From positions 177,354,556-177,418,555 of the forward strand of contig CP136067.1 of NCBI GenBank assembly GCA_032622095.1: a stretch of DNA of 64,000 bases, written 5' to 3'. Within the stretch, counting starts at the first letter, position 1. Each line of letters starts with the position of its first letter. The translations under genes and the position numbers were made by a program. A model generated the notes under the pieces. The model saw only the letters and a list, made by a program, of their open reading frames with translations. It did no database searches and was not told where the DNA came from. Positions 10,630-22,200 of this stretch are shown here, piece after piece. The stretch comes from Siphonodentalium dalli (lineage: Eukaryota > Mollusca > Scaphopoda > Gadilida > Siphonodentaliidae).

Positions 10630-11499
10630 CAATCCGATCCAAGCTCAACGATTAAAAGAAACGACACTGGTACATACAACAGTATACACGGATACATGTG
10701 CCCCCACAAGCCCCATGCAGAGTTCAGTCCGCTGATACGCATGGCTTACCGCTGCCAGCGCATACACAACATGAGAGGAAATCACTCTTTGTTTTAGTGA
10801 AGAATTTTGTAGGTTACAATTCATTCCGCATTATTCTGAGAAACATAACTGTCCATATTCATTTGAAAATAATTGTCAAGATCAAGCTGAAATCTGTTTT
10901 GCGGTCTGGTGCTTCAACACTAACACCATCCGGACCAGTTGAGCATCATTGAAACTCCAGTGCATATTGACAAATAGTGCCCGGACATACACACTATCGC
11001 GATTCATAAAAAAGAACACCCAATCGAACATCGTCATGATTTACAATTTACAAAGACTCCTCCCACGATGCGTTCGATTGTAGATTGAGCGCTGCTCTGC
11101 GCACTGCTGTTCGTGTCCTTCTGGGATTGTTCGGAACATCGCGGGCGTGCCTAATTGAACGCCTGTCAATCAGCCTTCTACACATTGGGCACGAGATCCT
11201 GTGCTGGAAGTTTGGTGCGTTGCTCGAACGAAAGTGTAGGCGCGTTAACATAAATTGTTCCCCTTGGAGATTTCATCGTTCACTTTGCGAGCTTCTGGCA
11301 TCGGCGGTTGGTATATTTGGCAGGCGGCGGAACTAGAGAACAGAGAGTATAGTCGGACAGTTGCGAGAGCCTGTTGCATTTTGTTTTCAGAAAAAGGATG
11401 ACACTAACTAGAAGACATACGTCTGGAATTTTACAGAAATTCGGTGAGTTGTCGAAATTTATACTTCCCGTAGAAAATTCCATTATTTCGACTGGTTGT
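10630..11499. other. Mostly non-coding
   Basis: Contains the diverged repeat similar to 8990-9115 (here 10651-10960) and the possible RING-type exon at 11048-11251. No other feature supported. Confidence 0.4.
11048..11251 (-). CDS. Possible terminal exon with RING-finger C-terminal half
   Basis: On the minus strand the frame reads HRISCPMCRRLIDRRSIR and continues for about 40 Arg-rich residues to a TAA stop. CPMCR followed by a hydrophobic-Asp pair is typical of the last Cys pair of a RING finger, and an in-frame CTTCCAG acceptor-like site (exon would begin near 11203) precedes it. The first half of a RING (Cys and His pairs) was not found upstream (higher coordinates). It could be a real last exon, a pseudogene fragment, or chance. 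The opposite strand also has a frame here, which lowers confidence. Confidence 0.25.
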   Translation of the reverse strand: MLTRLHFRSSNAPNFQHRISCPMCRRLIDRRSIRHARDVPNNPRRTRTAVRRAALNLQSNASWEESL

Positions 11500-11921
11500 T
11501 TAAACTGAAATGGCCCATTCGAACCCCCCCAATTTGTTTTCTACGTAATTTGGAGCGAGGGATACGATAGGTCGATAAATAAACGAACTATTGATGAACC
11601 GGCATCATATACTCTGAAAAACACTTGCCAGTCACAGCCATTTTTCAGCCATTTTCAACTTTTCGCCAGAAGTCAGACAGGAATAGACTACCACGGAACG
11701 ATCTTTTCTGTTCCATGTCGTGCAAATGGCTGTTTTGTGTTTGGAACCCAAACACAGTATTCACAGTTGTATTTTTCAGTACTTCAATGCGTCTTTTTGG
11801 GTTACATAATGCTCGTAGAAAAGTAGTTCAGATATTTATCGACCTATTTCGATACTGAGAAATATTCAAAAGCGAATAATAGAACGTCTATTTTGGAGCG
11901 CAAACCGCCATGTGGCTTTAA
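11500..11921 (+). mobile_element. Family T MITE, copy 1
   Basis: Bounded by TTAA on both sides. The 5' end resembles the family start ACGGACATGGC (here ACTGAAATGGC) and the 3' end is GCCATGTGGCT. Internal landmarks shared by all copies: TACGTAATTTGGAGCGA, GATACGATAGGTCGATAAAT, TTTTCAACTTTTCGCCAGAA, GCAAATGGCTGTTTTGTGTT, ATGCTCGTAGAAA and GTTCAGATATTTATCGACC. Full copies are ~375-450 bp with no coding capacity. The short frame at 11625-11858 is the repeat itself. Confidence 0.9.
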
Positions 11922-12374
11922 GTTGTTATGAGCAAACCTGACAAAATACAACACTCAAACCATAAATCTGCCCCATGCTGGGGGCGTAGGTCAAAATCGC
12001 ATTGTTAAATGGCGACCAATAGACCAGGTTAGATCGAATACCAGGTACGAATTGTACCTAGTATATATAATTTTTAGGTACTTTTTTGTACCTGCATGCA
12101 GATTATGTTGTCACGTGAACATATCTGTTTAGTGTGCGGTGGGTGTATTTCACGCAAAATTACACCGTAAAGAAATGAAGTAAATTTATTTACCAGGTAC
12201 AAATATTGTTTTTTAGTGAATCGCGTTTTGCAATCGCGTTGGAAACTTGGACGGGGAGACCCGTCAGGTAATCAAGACTCTATAGCTTCAGCCCTGGATG
12301 TGGTTTGAATATAATACTGAGTATAATAATGTGTTATCTACTATTTTCTCCTGGATTGGTGGTAATACGCAAGT
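11922..12374. other. Spacer with repeated AGGTAC motifs
   Basis: AGGTAC or GTACCT occurs several times between 12045 and 12210 (CAGGTACGAATTGTACCT, AGGTACTTTTTTGTACCTG, CCAGGTAC), forming small palindromes. No gene or known element. Confidence 0.5.
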
Positions 12375-12786
12375 TTAAACGGACATGGCTTATTCGAACC
12401 ACCAAATATTTTTCTACGTAGTTTGGAGCGACGGATACGATAGGTCGATAAATAAACGAACTATTGATATGCCGACTTTATATGCTCTGAAAAACACTTG
12501 CCACAGCCATTTTTCACCCGTTTTCAACTTTTCGCCAGAAACCAGATAAACGCTCTTTATTGCTACGATATCAGGAATTGACTACAGCGGAACGCTCTGA
12601 CTCTTGTCGTGCAAATGGCTGTTTTGTGTTTGGGACCAAAACACCGTATTCATTACTTCTGTGCGTCTTGTTGGGTTACACAATGCTCGTAGAAAGGTAG
12701 TTCATACATCTATCGACTTATTGAGAAACATTCAAAAGCGACTAATAGTATGTGTATTTTGGAGCGCAAACCGCCATGTGGTTTAA
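12375..12786 (+). mobile_element. Family T MITE, copy 2
   Basis: TTAA at both ends (12375-12378 and 12783-12786), start ACGGACATGGC and end GCCATGTGG. Same orientation as copy 1 and only 450 bp from it. A small internal deletion removes the ATTTTTCATTACTTCAATG landmark. Confidence 0.9.
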
Positions 12787-12928
12787 AATAAAACTAGATG
12801 TATCGTTTTGGTCCGTCCGTCTGCCTGTCCGTTCTATAACGTTAGTTATACTGAACTAAATGTGTTGGAATTCGGGATGCAGGTTCACTACCGCAAAATA
12901 CAAGTTACGTTTGCGGCCTGTTCTGAAC

Positions 12929-13165
12929 CTATTTGGAGGCGGAAGTAGGTTCTAAGTTTACTTATTTGGAGGCGGAAGTAGGTTCTAAGTGTACTTATTT
13001 GGAGGCGGAAGTAGGTTCTAAGTTTACTTATTTGGAGGCGGAAGTAGGTTCTAAGTGTACTTATTTGGAGGCGGAAGTAGGTTCTAAGTGTACTTATTTG
13101 GAGGCGGAAGTAGGTTCTAAGTGTACTTATTTGGAGGCGGAAGTAGGTTCTAAGTGTACTTATTT
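12929..13165. repeat. 33-bp minisatellite, seven copies
   Basis: Units read TTATTTGGAGGCGGAAGTAG followed by GTTCTAAGTGTAC. Copies differ mainly at GTGTAC versus TTTAC. 33 is a multiple of three, so both strands carry an 11-residue periodic open frame; this is not a gene. The array starts in unique sequence and ends at TTTTAAAACG. Confidence 0.93.
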
Positions 13166-14700
13166 TAAAACGAAATAAGTCCAATATGACACTATTTGAG
13201 CAATAGATATTTTTCAAGCCCATTTAATGTTGTAATGTGTTTTCACTGTGGCCGATGCCATTCAACAGAATAACGCACGTAAGTTCCCCATTGGCTTTTT
13301 TCAGAATAAAATCAGACCAATATGAACCTATGTGAATATTTAGGTTCAATGTGAACCTATTTGTATGAGAATATGTTTGCCTTGGAAGTTTGATCTTGGG
13401 GTCCGGTTTTAGCTCAGATACGACCATTTGTTGATATTTTGTTCGTTTCCAAATGATACCTTTAGTCAGTGTTAACTGAATGGATTTAAATTTGGTATGC
13501 AAGTTTATTACAACGTACTACTGGTCGTGTTTTGGGTTCCGTCCGGCCATTGTTAACAACAGTTTCGAAAAATGCTCGACTTCAATTCGTGTTTTCTTGA
13601 GAACTTCAGTCGATGTTGACACAATTAAATCACATTTGGTATGCATATTTTGAAACTATACAATACAGTCAAGTTCGCTCTTCTGTTCCGCCCGCCTATT
13701 GTACCAGAGACATTTTCGGCTTTGAAATGGTTTATCACCAATCCTGAGTTTAGCGTGCCTGTCATTTGCAGAATGAGGTCCCCAGATGGTGAATTTAGTG
13801 ACGCCATCCCGCATAGCGGGCTAGCGTAACCGAATTAACCCTCTTGGGACCTCATTATGCATGGCCTCATCCGCTATGGGAGACATATACTGAGATTGAA
13901 GTTCCTAAATAGTGAATATTTGATGTACACCCATTGGGAACTTCGATTATGCAATGTGTCGTCAGCCAATTTGGGGATATAGAGAAACTAAACTAAAAAA
14001 GAAATTGAATCTGTATGAACAAGTTTTTATAGAAATACGATAATAAAGAAACTTTCTAGAGAAGATGAGGGCGAATTTAGGGATAGGGTCACTAAATTCA
14101 CACTCTGGGGACCTCATTCTGCAAATGACAGGCACACTAAACTCAGGCTTGTTTATCACCACTAAACTTGGTATGTGGTTGAATTGGATCAAAGTGCAAG
14201 ATGTGCTTGAATCGGGATTTGTCCAGTGATTATCACCAGACTTGTGTGCACGTTTTATAGTTCGGTTTCTTCTTGTATTTCGGTTGATAACGCCCACGTT
14301 AGGGAATCTTTCTGAAATGCAAGTTGAAACAAACCAGCGGGCGTATTATAACAGAGTAGCGGTGTTCTTGTTCAATCGTAGCATCATTTTTTTACCGCAG
14401 CGTTTGATTCAGCCAGTTGCCTGCGATACGTGTTAATATGTTAGTTCATTTATTATTCAATAATTTTCGACGTCTGCATTCCCATCGCATATTCCATTGG
14501 CAAGAATAACAAGTTTGTGGTGGCAGCATGCAGATGCAGAATATGTTTTTTCCTGTTATGTATTACATCGTAGATTCAAGATGCCTTCTTCCATTAATAT
14601 TAATATAGCATTAGCAACTCTGTACTCTTTTGATAATTGCACGGTGAATTGGAATGCTGCAGAAATCATGCTCCAAAGTTTGTACTAACACTGAATTGGT
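13166..14700. other. Non-coding with one inverted repeat pair
   Basis: No gene recognised. The notable structure is the inverted repeat at 13741-13809 / 14080-14149, listed separately. Confidence 0.4.
13741..14149. repeat. Inverted repeat, ~70-bp arms
   Basis: The left arm (13741-13809: CCTGAGTTTAGCGTGCCTGT, then CATTTGCAGAATGAGGTCCC) reappears in reverse complement at 14080-14149 with about five differences. The ~270-bp loop is unrelated. It could be an eroded foldback element or an inverted segmental duplication. The translated arms share residues such as FSVPVICRMRSP on both strands, which is a mirror effect of the inversion. Confidence 0.85.
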
Positions 14701-14705
14701 CATTA

Positions 14706-14793
14706 TTTCGATACCGGGAAAAATACAAAAGCGAATATTTTATATATATTAGGTGTATTTTGGAGCGCAAACCGCCATTTGGCTTTAACATCA
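14706..14793 (+). mobile_element. Family T MITE, 3' fragment
   Basis: Only the last ~85 bp of family T: ATTTCGATACCGGGAAAAAT, GGTGTATTTTGGAGCGCAAA, CCGCCATTTGGCTTTAA. The rest is missing upstream. Confidence 0.85.
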
Positions 14794-15337
14794 CGGTTTA
14801 ACCCTTTCTTTACTAAATAATCATTGACGAGTTGTTCCCTAAAGGACATGTTTCGATTATAAGTTCAACAAACGACCATGGTAGAGACATTTCGCAAAAT
14901 CACTATTACGATTACGGATAGGATGTATTATCCTAGTAAGGAGAAAACCATCACAATTTATCTACGCTAATTAGTGAGACGGCATATGTCACACTTTATT
15001 CAGTTACACATATATTTGGTGGAAAAAAGTTGTGTGTCTCTTTCAGATCACATGTTGTTATTCGTGTGTTATACACCACACGGATAATGCTAGAGCGCCC
15101 CCAAGCAGGACAGGTGACACACACTTGACACATCTGCACATAATTAAACTGAGTGGGGTATATTTCGTCTCGCATAAGAACCCCCGTGCGTTAAGATCGA
15201 ATTTTGGCCGTATACTGGCATGGTATTTTCCATATATCCCTAATCGTATTCGTGATTTTGCGAAGGTCTCTACTATATCTGAACTTTTCCAACCAATTAA
15301 TAGGAATACTTCTGCACTTGTATTATTTGTTGTCTGC
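14794..15337. other. Non-coding, nothing recognised
   Basis: The 127-codon frame starting at 15032 runs into the following MITE and has no domain; not called as a gene. Confidence 0.4.
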
Positions 15338-15785
15338 TTAAACGGACATGGCTCATTCGAACCTCCAATTCTTTTTGCTACGCAATTTGGAGCGACGTAT
15401 ACGATAGATCGATAAATAAACGAACTATTGATATACCGGCTTCATATGCTCTGGACAACACTTGCCAAAGTCACAACCATTTTTCAGCCGTTTTCAACTT
15501 TTCGCCAGAATTAAGACAAACGATCTTTATTGCTACCATATCAGGAATAAACTAACACGGAACGCTCTTTTCTGTTCCATTTCGGGCAAATGGCTGGTTT
15601 GTGTTTGGGACCCAAATAACGTATTCACAGTTGTATTTTTCATTACTTCAATGCGTCTTTTTGGGTCACATAATGCTCGTAGAAAGGTAGTTCAGATATG
15701 TATCGACCTATTTCGATACTGAGAAAAATTCAAAAGCGAATAACATTATGTGTATTTTGGTGCGCAAACCGCCATGTGGCGTTAA
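15338..15785 (+). mobile_element. Family T MITE, copy 3 (near full length)
   Basis: TTAA at 15338-15341 and 15782-15785, with start ACGGACATGGCTCATTCGAA and end GCAAACCGCCATGTGGCG. All internal landmarks are present, so at 448 bp it is a good reference copy. Imperfect terminal inverted repeat: the 5' end ACGGACATGGC pairs with AGCCACATGGC read from the 3' end. Confidence 0.92.
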
Positions 15786-16168
15786 TCATATTTACTGAAC
15801 ATCTCTCCAAAAAGAGTAATAGACCATTTCAATGTAACTGTGTGGGCGAATATATTTAGTAACGAAGGGGTTCAGATGGTTTTGCAGTATATATCATGGA
15901 ACTACGCGATCTAATCGCTGATTCTCGTACCGGGCATCGGTTGATTGTGTGACCGAAAGGAAAATGCGGCGGTTGTTAAATACTTAATTACGGAGTCACA
16001 GAGCTTAGAAATGCGAATACTTTTCATCATGGAACAACGTTCATGTATACCATTCCTGATATAGTAGAAATAAACAGCTCGTCTCACTTTTGTGCGTAAA
16101 ATATGACATTTCAGATATTTCGTTCTGATCGCTCTTTTCATATTAAAGATTCAAATATTTCATTTCCG
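15786..16168. other. Non-coding, nothing recognised
   Basis: Contains a 76-codon minus-strand frame without recognisable features. Confidence 0.4.
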
Positions 16169-16246
16169 TTTAACCCTTCCATGACTGGAGCTTCCTGAAA
16201 TTTTGTGAAAACTCTGTGCCAATGTATTCTCTTATATATATGAGCT
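16169..16246. mobile_element. One end of a palindrome-bearing MITE (TTAACCCTTCCATGAC terminus)
   Basis: Starts TTAACCCTTCCATGACTGGA and leads through TTTTGTGAAAACTCTGTGCC into a degenerate half of the 69-bp palindrome (AATGTATTCTCTTATATATA). The matching terminus, in reverse, is at 43530-43545. The other end of this copy is not found; the GGCGGCCATG repeat field follows. Confidence 0.7.
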
Positions 16247-16279
16247 ATGATGGAACCACTGTTTTTATAACTTTAATTT

Positions 16280-17260
16280 TACATCTGGCGGCCATGGTTT
16301 TCTGACCGCTGGCGGCCATGATTTTCGACGATTTTCGGTCAAAATAGGAGGTTCTCATCTAGAGAAGATCCATATGAAGTTTGGTGATGATCGGATGAGG
16401 GATGTGGCCTGTAGGGTGTGTCAAAGGATTTAGTCACACAAAGAGTGAAATCCAAGATGGCTACCGGCGGCCATGGTTTTCATCGAAAATTGATCAAATT
16501 TGATAGCTCCCATCTAGAGGTGATTCTAAAGATGCCTGTACATTTTCAAATCAATTCTCCAATTAATGCGGGCTGCAGGGTGTGCCGATGGATTCATTCA
16601 AATTTGAAATCCAAGATGACTGCTGGCGGCCATGTTTTTAAAAATAAATTGCGGTAAAAAATAGGATGCTCCCATCGAGTGGTCACCTCGAAGATCCATA
16701 TGAGGTTTGGTGACGATCGGATGAGAGATGTGGCCTGTAGGGTGTGCGGAAGTATTTAGTCATACAAAGAGTAAATTCCAAGATGGCCGCTGGCGGCCAT
16801 GTTTTCAACAAATTTCGGTCAAAATAGAAGGCTCCCATCTAGAGGTCACACCGAATATCCACAATGACTGGATGATAGGGTGTGCCAAAGGATTTAGTCA
16901 TGCAAAGAGTAAAATCCAAGATGGGTGCTGGCGGCCATATTTTTCATTGAAAATCGTTCAAATTCGATAGCTCCCATCTACAGGTGAACACAATCGTTCC
17001 TCGCAAAATTAAAAAAATGATCCGGCCATAAATACGGGCTGTAGGTTATGCCGATGGAGTCAAATTTGAAATCTAAGATGGTTGCATCGAAATTCAGGAA
17101 AAAATAGATAGCTCCCATCTATAAAGGTCACCCTACAGCTACATATGACGTTTGGTGAAGATTGGACGAGGGATGCGGCCTGTAGTGCGTGCCGAAGGAA
17201 ATTGTTGACGCACGCATGGACACACGGATGACGGACGCCAACCCATGGCAATAGCTCAAA
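16280..17260 (+). repeat. Diverged GGCGGCCATG-type tandem repeat field
   Basis: About six diverged units with a spacing of roughly 150-170 bp. Each carries an AAATCCAAGATGGC or CTGGCGGCCATG segment, then a TTTTCA..GAAAAT segment, GCTCCCATCTAGAGGT, ATCCATATGAGGTTTGGTG, GATCGGATGAGGGATGTGGC and CTGTAGGGTGTGCCGA. The field ends with a GACGCACGCATGGACACACG / ACGGACGCCA tail (about 17205-17245). This repeat type is, to my knowledge, widespread in molluscan DNA. The short open frames within it follow the repeat. Confidence 0.8.
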
Positions 17261-17439
17261 CTTTACGTTATAAAGTTGAGTTAAAATGGAATTCTGGATT
17301 AAAACAAAATGATGGTTCGCGATGAGTTACGCGCATTCAAAATTGCCGATGATATCGCAAACTCGACCAGAAACGAGGAAAACGATAATAAACTATGATA
17401 ATGACGCATTAAATAGTGTATTGGCGGCTATGAACATAT

Positions 17440-17690
17440 GCTATACTACTTTTATACCCGCAAGTTGTGGGGGTGGGGGGGGGGGGGTATACTGGAATAA
17501 GCTTGTCCGTCCGTCGTCCGTCCGTGGACACAAATTTCTCCGGAGTTTTTCTCAGTCGTTTTTTGATCAATTCGTAAAACTAGGCACAGACATCAACCAC
17601 CATGGGAACCTGTGCACCTGCGATTATGACGTCTGTCGTATTTTATTTGGAGGAGTAACAAATAAGGTATCAATTTAAAAAAAAAAACTA
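17440..17690 (+). mobile_element. G-tract / GTCC-repeat element, partial
   Basis: ATACCCGCAAGTTGTGGGGG, a long G run (17468-17487), TATACTGGAATAAGCTTGTC, then (GTCC)n, TCTCCGGAGTTTTTCTCAGT and CACCATGGGAACCTGTGCAC. The same order is seen in the longer 987-bp copy inserted at 21057-22043. This copy lacks the terminal GTCCCATTGGGACAGTCAC segment. Confidence 0.8.
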
Positions 17691-18939
17691 GCATATGCTC
17701 GTAACAGTCAAAATGCTATGTTTTCTGTCAGTTCCTCATATATTATGTTTTTGTGCGTTTGCACATTTTGAGTACGTAGTACGCACCAACCCCGAAACCA
17801 CTTTAAATTTGATTTATCCTTCGTCTGGTCTCATGCATTTTAGTCGGACTTCCGGTAAATAATCAGGCGATTTTGCTACAATAATTATCCACTTGTTCTT
17901 AAAAAGGGATCATTTATTTGTTCAATCTGTATTTCAAGGAATACAGCATTTTTGTGACGTTGGCTATGGATGATAGTAGCCCTCTTTGGGTAAAACTTTA
18001 TCGCCAAACCCTCCCACCCTTTAAAGTATATTTAAAGTATAGTTCCAGAAATTAGTCTCTTTGTGGTGTAAATCTTTGGATATGCCTGTTATTTCGTAAA
18101 AGTTATATTTAACGAAATAATGGCAATCTTAGAGTTATTTCTCATTTCGAAAGCAAAAACATTGGTCTACACGAGAGCTAATGTTATACCATGCCTGTCA
18201 TTCAAGAAATACTGCATCGTTCTAACGTTAAAGAGGAACAGAGCCCATTCCCGTTCAATGCATATCAAATTTAAACACATGTTATGGACTTGTTCGGGTA
18301 TGTGAAACTGATAAGTTAGCATTCAGGCGCGGTGTCAACTGGCGGAATGTAACATTTTAATTTCAAACAAATCGACCGTACCACTTCATAGAAATCATCG
18401 TCTGAACACCCTCAATTGTAAATATTTACTTCTCGATTCGGGACGCAACTATCTGCGATAAATCACTTTAATTCAGTATCGTAGCTCATCCATTGTGGAT
18501 ATCTCCTCCTTCTTGTTGACAATATTTTGACGCCATATATATTACCAACCCATTGTTTGGACTTCATTGATTTGCAATATATGGATCATGGCATTGGACA
18601 ATTCACGTCGCTGTAAACATTTCACGCTCCAGTAGTTAGAACATAACTGCAGCCTAAACTACAACAGTGCTAACATCGAAAATTAATTAAGTAGCCACTG
18701 GTCATGTAAGGTAGCGCATTGGTAATTCCGCATACCTACTCAAGCGACGACGCATGTCCGCTAATCACTGTTCTGGACTCGGACGTAATTAACAGTGCAC
18801 ATAGTAATTATTGAAAACCTGATATCAGACTCTTTCTATATCCTCAATGAGACAAACGTCCAATCAATTTCACAAGAAAATGTCGTCTCCAATCAGGGAA
18901 CTATAGAATGTTAACCCCTCACGTAACAAGCATATGGCT
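17691..18939. other. Non-coding, nothing recognised
   Basis: No gene, tandem repeat or shared repeat found. The longest frame is 61 codons. Confidence 0.45.
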
Positions 18940-19043
18940 GAACCTGTATATCTACCTACATCCTTGAACCTGTATATCTACCTACATCCATGAACCTGTA
19001 TATCTACCTACATCCATGAACCTGTATATCTACCTACATCCAT
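18940..19043. repeat. 26-bp tandem repeat, four copies
   Basis: Four units of GAACCTGTATATCTACCTAC followed by ATCCAT, nearly identical. No coding context. Confidence 0.93.
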
Positions 19044-19482
19044 GGAACTGGTTACCACTATCATGAGCGGCGATTCTGCCTGTAATAACGATCTCGCTCA
19101 AGCGATAATATGGGTGTCAAGCTTCGTTCACAATACACCAACGAAAGATACAACGCGGATGATAATCCAAACATGTGATAATTGTGAAACACAATAATCT
19201 TGACAATCTCCGTCATAACTTAAAGGCACATCAACATCAGGCACTCCTCCAAAAGAGACTAAAACCAAAAAAGTCACAGACAAAATAGACTCACACCCGT
19301 TGTCGTTTGCAGGTTTTCCTTGATATCTGTAATCTTCTCCGTGTTCATGGTTGGTCATTCATATGACAATATCTTCGAAATGGTGAATCCAAGAGTAGCT
19401 AAAAGAAGTCAGTCATCATCTCAACCTCTCCGGTCCGAATTGGCGTCTCCAGTTTTACCTATTGCCACATGAGGGTTTGTGC
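19044..19482. other. Non-coding, nothing recognised
   Basis: Short frames only. Confidence 0.4.
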
Positions 19483-19896
19483 TAAAAAATACACATATTA
19501 TTAGCTTTTTAATATTTCTCAGTATCGAAATAGCTCGATAAATATCTGAACCTTTCTACGAGCATTACTTAACCAAAAAAGACGCATTGAAGTAATGAAA
19601 AATACAACTGTGAATACGGAGTTCGGGTCCCAAACACAAAACAGCCATTTGCACGAAATGGAACAGGAAAGAGCGTTCCATGGTAGTTTATTCCTGTATG
19701 GTATAAATAAAGAGCGTTTGTCTGACTTCTGGCGAAAAGTTGAAAACGGCTGAAAATGGCTGTGACATTGGCAAGTGTTTTTCAGAGCATATGAAGCCGG
19801 TATATCAACAGTTCGTGCATTTATCGACCTATCGTATCCGTCGCTCCAAATTACGTAGAAAAATTTGGAGGTTCGAATGAGCCATGTCCGTATAAA
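19483..19896 (-). mobile_element. Family T MITE, copy 4 (reverse, 3' end damaged)
   Basis: Reverse-orientation copy. On the plus strand it ends TGAGCCATGTCCGTATAAAC, with the terminal TTAA mutated to TATAAA. The 3' end is eroded: it begins AAAATACACATATTATTAGC without the CCGCCATGTGGC terminus. The 197-codon minus frame at 19519-20112 spans this copy and unrelated flank and is not a gene. Confidence 0.88.
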
Positions 19897-20786
19897 CTGA
19901 GTTTTAGTAGTAACACTGGACCTAGGATACGACACTGTTTTCGTCGACATTGTCCACTGCGAACGATAATAGTTCGCCTGCAAGCATGTGATGCGTGGTC
20001 TGTCTGTCCATTGTTCGTACTTTTCAATTTTTTGTCGCGTCCTTTTCCTGATGTCGAGACAAGTCTGATCACTTGACCCCGAGTAATCCACCCGTGCGCA
20101 GTGTGGAGACAATTCGATGCACGGTAAGGACGGTGTGGTTATATGAAGTCCATGCCCGCGTTCGAATTCTTTGTGAACTGTTACCGTGGTGCGACATCGG
20201 CTCAGCGGCTGCAGGTCAGCTCTACAAAATCTGTCTATATCAGATTATCCACATATCTTCAAATTCTCTTCTATCTCAAAAATTATTTGCCAGTTCTCTA
20301 TTTTCTCCCACTAATCTCATATTAATAATATGTCTGATACCAACTTTATTTCGCTGTCTCTTATTCTCACTTAAACCGTTTATTCTATAAAACTTAATAT
20401 CGACACACCTGAGCTCACTACGTGAGTTGATGCGAGATACAAATATATAAACGCTATTTTTTTTGGGACCCAAACCCAAGCCTCAATTTTTCAGCTTGTT
20501 TCCGAATCTCCTCCATACCATAACTGGTTATTATATTGTAATTACCTTGTTATGAATGTTATGGATTAAATAGTGTTTACACTAAGTTGTGGCATTTGAT
20601 GGATAGAAAGGGTCGTTTTAAAGCTCTATTGATCCGTTTTCTGGTCACGTTCTTTAAATCGGGCGCCAGTTAAATGTGCTCATGGCAGGCATCCACAGGT
20701 GAACTGAGTCGCACCCGGTAATCACTGTACCGGACAATGGCATCAGGTCATCACTATACCGGACAACGGCATCAGGACTTTCTTTC
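19897..20786. other. Non-coding, nothing recognised
   Basis: A short TCACCGGACAA-type segment is repeated at about 20720-20770 (ATCACTGTACCGGACAATGG and ATCACTATACCGGACAACGG). Otherwise no feature. Confidence 0.4.
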
Positions 20787-22200
20787 TTAAACGAACATGG
20801 CTCAATCGAACCGCAAAATTTGTCTACGTAATTTGGAGGGACGGATACGATAGGTCGATAAATACACGAACTATTCATATACCGGCTACAAAGTCACAGC
20901 CATTTTCCAGCCGTTTTAGAATTTTTCGCCAGAAGTCAGACAAACGCTCTTTATTTCTACCATATCAGGAATAGACTAACACGGAACGCTATTTTCCGTT
21001 CCATGACGCGAAATGGCTGTGTTTTGGTTTGGGACCGAAACACCATGTTCATAGTTATACCCCCCGCAACGAAGTTGTTTGGGGGGGGGGGGTATACTGG
21101 AATCAGCTTGTCCGTCCACGCCAACGAAAGGGTTTTATGTTGTTTGGACTTTGGTTTAAATGTGATTTAGGTTTTGGGGGGGGGGGGGGGGGGTTTAAGA
21201 GCTCAAACCCTTAAACATTTTTGTAAATGCCATATTAACTGTTGTATGGGGCCTATAAATCATTCTAACACAACTTTCTAAAAACCACAACAGTTTGGAC
21301 CTGGAAGTTCATAATAATATATCTGCAAATAAGTTTTATTTTGTTCCAGTAACAGAGTTTACAGAGATAATATATGTTGTATATGTGGTATGCTAATATC
21401 AATATTCAAATTAGCCCTTAAACCTCTATCGTTGGTGTCCTTTTTGATGCCTCGTTCAAGCTCGTTAATATGGACGGACCTGATTTCGAAAACCACTATT
21501 CACTTAAACACGCTTTCGTTTGTCTGGGCGTCCGTCCGTCCGTCTGTCCGTGGACACACATTTCTCCGGAGTTTTTCTCAGTCGTTTTTTTTATCACAGA
21601 CATCAACCACCATGGGAACCTGTGCACCTGCGATTATGACGTCTGTCGGACTTTTTTTTGGTGGAGTTATCCCCCCTTTTTCGACTTAGACAATTTTCGC
21701 AACATGCATAATTTTGTCCGAGCTTTTATTCCTACATTTTTAAGTCAATTTTTACAAACCTTGGTACAGATATTTAGTACCATGGGAATCTGTGCATCTG
21801 CGATGATGACGTCTGTCCGACATTTTTTGGTGGAGCTATCCCCTTTTGCGACTTAGAAATTTTGTCGGAGCTTTTATTCCTACATTTTCCAGTCAATATA
21901 TTTAAGATTTGGGGTTAGGGTTGTGCCCCTGCAATAGGAACTGTTATTTTATTATTTTAACTAAATGTTTACTGACATGTGAAACATTTTAGTATTTTAA
22001 AGACACGGGGGTATCCTTAGTCCCATTGGGACAGTCACACCTCTAGTTGCATTTTTCATTACTTCAATGCGTCTTTATGGGTTAAATAATGCTCGTAGAA
22101 AGGTAGTAAGATATTTACCGACCTATTTAGATACCGGGAAAAATTCAAAAGCGAATAATATTATGTGTATTGTGGAGAGCAAACCGCCATATAGGTTTAT
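20787..22200 (+). mobile_element. Family T MITE, copy 5, split by a younger insertion
   Basis: The left half runs from TTAA at 20787 (ACGAACATGGCTCAATCGAA) to ACACCATGTTCATAGTT at 21056. The right half resumes at 22044 with TAGTTGCATTTTTCATTACT and ends at about 22197 with AAACCGCCATATAGG. Joining the halves in the reader's mind gives the normal family order CACAGTTGTATTTTTCATTA, so the 987 bp between are an insertion. Confidence 0.9.
21057..22043 (+). mobile_element. 987-bp G-tract / GTCC-repeat element inserted in a T MITE
   Basis: It begins ATACCCCCCGCAACGAAGTT, has G runs at 21081-21092 and 21176-21193, a GTCCGTCCGTCTGTCCGTGG tract near 21533, and two ~170-bp-spaced internal units (CACCATGGGAACCTGTGCAC at about 21608, CACCATGGGAATCTGTGCAT at about 21778). 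It ends CATTGGGACAGTCACACCTC. TAGTT flanks both sides (21052-21056 and 22044-22048) as a likely 5-bp target duplication. No transposase or RT domain; frames at 21390-21856 follow the repeated units. Confidence 0.85.

Noticed and set aside
12888-13223. Periodic frames over the 33-bp repeat
   Set aside because: An 11-residue repeat on both strands follows from a period divisible by three.
19519-20112. 197-codon minus-strand frame
   Set aside because: It spans a family T MITE and unrelated flank; the same translation fragments appear at every T copy.
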